From contig CALQCP020000093.1 in assembly GCA_943329105.2 (NCBI GenBank), forward strand, positions 1 to 8,065: a stretch of DNA of 8,065 nt, given 5' to 3'. Positions 6,120-8,065 of the stretch are shown one piece after another. The number at the start of each line of letters is the position of its first letter. Position 1 is the first letter of the stretch. Source of the DNA: Chitinophaga pinensis. GTDB lineage: Bacteria; Planctomycetota; Phycisphaerae; Phycisphaerales; SM1A02. Under the pieces are notes generated by a model that was not told the origin of the DNA, did no database searches, and saw nothing but the letters and a program-made list of their open reading frames with translations. The position numbers and the translations under genes are program-made.

Positions 6120-7160
6120 CGCTGGTGCGTCGGACGCGGTCTCGGCGAGTGGCAGGGTGATGCGAAAGCGTGCGCCATGGCCATTGATGGCATCAAGCGC
6201 TTCGATACTCCCGCTGTGCGCCTCCACAATGCGCCGCGCGGTGGCAAGGCCGAGTCCATTGCCACCCGGCTTGGTGGTGTGATACGGCTCAAAGGCGTGC
6301 TGGCGCATCTCCAGGGTCAATCCTGGCCCAGTGTCTTCCACATCAATGGCAGCACAGCGGGGGTTCTCGTTCCGGCTTTCGGGCGGATCGGCGTACACCG
6401 AAAGTTTCAGTGTCCGGGCGCGGTCTTCGGGGAGGTCTTGCATGGCCTGCACGGAGTTCAGGAGCAAATTGAGCAACGCTTGCTTCAGTAGCGAAGGGTC
6501 GGCGTCAACAATCACCGGATGCCGGTCCGTATCGACGACGAATCGAACGCCCGCTTGTTCCGCTTGCGGCATGAAGAAGTCGCTGATTTCGGTAACCGCA
6601 TGGCGGAGATCGCAGTGCCGCCGATCCAGTTGCATGCGGCCCGCGTAACGCAGGAAGTCCGTGAGAATGTCGCGCAGCCGTGCGGCTTCGCGCGCGAGTG
6701 TGTCCACGCGACGCGACATGCTGGCGCGATCGGTTTCATCAAGCGGCGAGTCCAAGATTTCCTCGCGTAGTAGTTGCGCGTTCAAGACCACCGTGGAGAG
6801 TGGATTCTTGATTTCGTGCGCAAGTCCGCGGGTCATCGAAGCAATCTCGGCATTGCGCGCGCTCTCCGCGGCGGCACGTTCAGCGTGCCGGACTTGCGTT
6901 CGTTGCACACGCATCATGCGGTAGGGAATCCACCAGGCGAGCGCAACGATGCAGAGTGCGCTGCCGAGTGCCAAGGCGATGACCGCCCATCCGGGGAGCG
7001 ATTCAGTAGCGGCAGTCGGCAAGGAAGCTGGCTGCCACGGCGCGCCGACGGCGGCGATAGTGCCAGCGGCACCCGTATCAATAAGAACGCCCGACACGCG
7101 CAGGTGTCGGGCAGGGAATAGTCCTGCATAAAGCAGGTGGCTAAACAGTTGGATATGCAT
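6111..7160 (-). CDS. Sensor histidine kinase (HisKA plus HATPase), single predicted membrane helix
   Basis: A signal-transduction kinase that autophosphorylates on histidine and passes the phosphate to a response regulator. Of its 349 residues, about 56-79 form one clear membrane helix (WAVIALALGSALCIVALAWW). A short positively charged linker follows. The HisKA domain has phosphoacceptor His115 in GLAHEIKNPLSTVV. The HATPase domain has the N box LLNLLLNSVQAM (N231, N235), the G1 box DTGPGL (276-281), FEPYHTTK and the G2 box GGNGLGLATARRIVEAHSG (from 299). The sensory part is only about 55 residues with no recognised input domain. The ATG at 7160 has no Shine-Dalgarno site, and a 9-bp hairpin sits at codons 17-24, so the true start may lie further in. 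No response regulator gene is visible, so it is an orphan within this window. It lies 25 bp after csp on the same strand. Confidence 0.9.
   Translation of the reverse strand: MHIQLFSHLLYAGLFPARHLRVSGVLIDTGAAGTIAAVGAPWQPASLPTAATESLPGWAVIALALGSALCIVALAWWIPYRMMRVQRTQVRHAERAAAESARNAEIASMTRGLAHEIKNPLSTVVLNAQLLREEILDSPLDETDRASMSRRVDTLAREAARLRDILTDFLRYAGRMQLDRRHCDLRHAVTEISDFFMPQAEQAGVRFVVDTDRHPVIVDADPSLLKQALLNLLLNSVQAMQDLPEDRARTLKLSVYADPPESRNENPRCAAIDVEDTGPGLTLEMRQHAFEPYHTTKPGGNGLGLATARRIVEAHSGSIEALDAINGHGARFRITLPLAETASDAPAPR
7089..7112 (-). terminator. Possible csp terminator or attenuator inside the 5' end of the histidine kinase ORF
   Basis: GCCCGACAC (7089-7097) and GTGTCGGGC (7104-7112) form a perfect 9-bp stem with a 6-base loop. 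On the minus strand the stem is followed by GTTCTTATT, a T-rich but broken run. It lies 73 bp past the csp stop codon, a usual place for a terminator, yet inside the kinase ORF. Confidence 0.4.
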
Positions 7161-7185
7161 CAGGCGCGCCGCGTTGAGCGACGGA

Positions 7186-7440
7186 TCATGTGCTGCTGCC
7201 AGCGGCTGGGACGCGAGTCAGCGAACGAGCCTTGGTGGCGGCCCATCCCTTGGCACCCTCAGTCGCGGAATAGACGACCATTTCAGCGTCATTCAGAGTG
7301 CGGAATCCGCCCTCCTGATCGATGACTGAGAAGTGAACGAAGATGTCCTGGCCTTGAGGTCCAACAATGAATCCGAATCCCTTGCGGGGATCGAACCATT
7401 TCACTTGGCCTTCTACGTTTTCGAGAGTGGTGTTGGACAT
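7186..7440 (-). CDS. Cold-shock-domain protein (CspA family) with a short C-terminal extension
   Basis: A small single-strand nucleic-acid-binding protein of the cold-shock family, expected to act in the cytoplasm as an RNA chaperone or antiterminator. The 84 residues contain one cold-shock domain at about 10-72. It has the start motif GQVKWFDPRKGFGFI (RNP1, KGFGFI, 20-25), DIFVHFS (RNP2, 32-38) and a family-typical GAKGWAATKARSL near the end. E. coli CspA has 70 residues; the excess here is a few residues at the N-terminus and about a dozen at the C-terminus (TRVPAAGSST). The ATG at 7440 has only a weak GAG-type ribosome site. A good promoter about 100 bp upstream implies a leader near 90 bases, and long leaders are common in cold-inducible csp genes. 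Cold induction itself cannot be read from the sequence. Confidence 0.93.
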   Translation of the reverse strand: MSNTTLENVEGQVKWFDPRKGFGFIVGPQGQDIFVHFSVIDQEGGFRTLNDAEMVVYSATEGAKGWAATKARSLTRVPAAGSST

Positions 7441-7691
7441 GGGTTGCTCGCTCTAACTTGGTTACTTTCCTACCGATGAACACGCAGGAAGGTGCGGTTG
7501 TGTGATCCGCTAGCCCCAAACAATCCGAGACCGCGCGAATTATGCTCCGGTTTTCGGACTTATGCAAGTCTGAACAATCAATACTTTGGGGTTTCGGGCG
7601 TGCATTTTTGGATCTAATAACTCAGCGGGTGTAGTGGCTTATGGACAAAGGGTTTACGAAGGAGCAGCGGTGGTGGTTCGCAAAGTTGATA
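7441..7691. other. Intergenic region and leader upstream of csp
   Basis: About 250 bp between the pnp terminator and csp. Positions 7441 to about 7531 are probably the csp 5' leader. Positions 7539-7567 hold the promoter. CCCCAAA (7514-7520) and TTTGGGG (7585-7591) form a 7-bp inverted repeat around that promoter. I see nothing recognisable in 7592-7691. Confidence 0.5.
7539..7567 (-). promoter_or_regulatory. Sigma-70-like promoter of csp
   Basis: On the minus strand, TTGCAT (7567-7562) and CATAAT (7544-7539) are separated by exactly 17 bases; both are close to the TTGACA/TATAAT consensus. Transcription would begin near 7531. The -35 box overlaps the 5-bp inverted repeat GACTT-ATGC-AAGTC (7557-7570), a possible operator. 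Confidence 0.6.
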
Positions 7692-7731
7692 CAAAAAAAT
7701 ACCGAGGCCATCTGGTGTCGATGGCCTCGGT
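7691..7731 (-). terminator. Intrinsic terminator of pnp
   Basis: ACCGAGGCCATC (7701-7712) and GATGGCCTCGGT (7720-7731) form a perfect 12-bp stem with a 7-base loop. On the minus strand it is followed at once by ATTTTTTTG. It begins 28 bp after the pnp stop codon. This is a textbook intrinsic terminator. Confidence 0.92.
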
Positions 7732-7759
7732 TCATGAGTACTGGAATCGCCGTCAGGTG

Positions 7760-8065
7760 TTACTGCTGAGCTGGCGCGCCCTCGCGGTCGCGGCGTCCGC
7801 CATCGCGGCCACCGTCACGTCCACCGTCGCGGCCGCCACGGTCTCCGCCGCCGCCATCGCGACGACCACGGTCGCCACCGCCACCGCCGCCTTCGCCACC
7901 ACCACCGCCGCCGCCGCCGGCTGGGGCCTCAAGCAGGGCCTTGCGGCTCAACTTGATGCGTCCGCTGTCGTCGACGTTGATGACCTTGACCTTGACCACG
8001 TCGCCGATCTTGACGACCTCGGTGACGTTCTTCACGAACCCGTGCGCCAGTTCCGACACGTGGCA
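7760..8065 (-). CDS. pnp: Polynucleotide phosphorylase, C-terminal S1 domain and Gly/Arg/Asp tail (5' part outside window)
   Basis: The 101 visible residues are the end of a longer protein whose frame stays open at the right edge; a GTG at 8059 is in frame but internal. The first 45 residues are the second half of an S1 RNA-binding domain: HVSELAHGFVKNVTEVVKIG, then VKVKVINVDDSGRIKLSRKAL. That wording (HxSELA, DVVKxGD, DDxGRIxLSRKA) is typical of the S1 domain closing PNPase, the phosphate-dependent 3'-5' exoribonuclease. The last 50 or so residues are low complexity: poly-Gly runs, DRGRRD, three tandem RDGG units and APAQQ at the end. Such RGG-like tails bind RNA and are common on planctomycete PNPases as far as I recall. 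Ribosomal protein S1 is an alternative, because the catalytic RNase PH and KH domains are not visible, but a single S1 repeat directly before the tail favours PNPase. Confidence 0.82.
   Translation of the reverse strand, partial: CHVSELAHGFVKNVTEVVKIGDVVKVKVINVDDSGRIKLSRKALLEAPAGGGGGGGGEGGGGGGDRGRRDGGGGDRGGRDGGRDGGRDGGRRDREGAPAQQ

Noticed and set aside
7641..7769. A 42-codon plus-strand ORF (starts MDKGFTKEQRWWFAKLIQ) in the gap between csp and pnp.
   Set aside because: It has no good ribosome site, runs straight through the pnp terminator hairpin and into the pnp coding end on the other strand, and its second half is just the hairpin read as codons.

Overview
The window reads as a chromosomal segment of a bacterium, most likely of the phylum Planctomycetota. 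Three things point there. A sigma-70 factor has the layout I recall for planctomycete sigma factors: an acidic N-terminal segment, an 'NYARYR'-type segment, region 2, a short linker without a usual region 3, and region 4. Polynucleotide phosphorylase carries a Gly/Arg/Asp-rich tail. There is also a two-gene DNA topoisomerase VI operon, which is archaeal/eukaryotic in type and only scattered among bacteria. The lineage call is an inference from remembered family patterns, not from a search. GC content is moderately high and even, and I see no insertion sequence, phage gene, tRNA, rRNA or CRISPR array.

Layout, left to right: (1) the C-terminal half of an MFS-type transporter on the + strand, cut by the window edge; (2) a convergent minus-strand sigma-70 family gene; (3) a 217-bp gap, then the minus-strand ndk gene (nucleoside diphosphate kinase) with a strong hairpin terminator; (4) divergent from ndk, the plus-strand pair top6B and top6A, separated by a 59-bp spacer that opens with a tandem 10-bp repeat; (5) convergent with top6A, a minus-strand histidine kinase gene lying 25 bp downstream of a minus-strand cold-shock-domain gene (csp), with a hairpin in the first 75 bp of the kinase ORF that could end or attenuate the csp message; (6) a roughly 250-bp gap with a good sigma-70-like promoter for csp; (7) the 3' end of the polynucleotide phosphorylase gene (pnp) on the minus strand, with its own intrinsic terminator, cut by the right edge.

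The centrepiece is the topoisomerase VI operon. Both subunits keep their key residues: the GHKL ATP-binding motifs and switch lysine in B, and the catalytic tyrosine and Toprim acidic triad in A. They should form a working type IIB topoisomerase. B carries an unusual acidic linker and an 83-residue Ser/Ala/Lys/Arg-rich tail resembling histone H1-type DNA-binding tails. The other genes are housekeeping or regulatory (nucleotide balance, RNA turnover, RNA chaperone, transcription initiation, signal transduction). I see no evidence that they form one pathway with topoisomerase VI.
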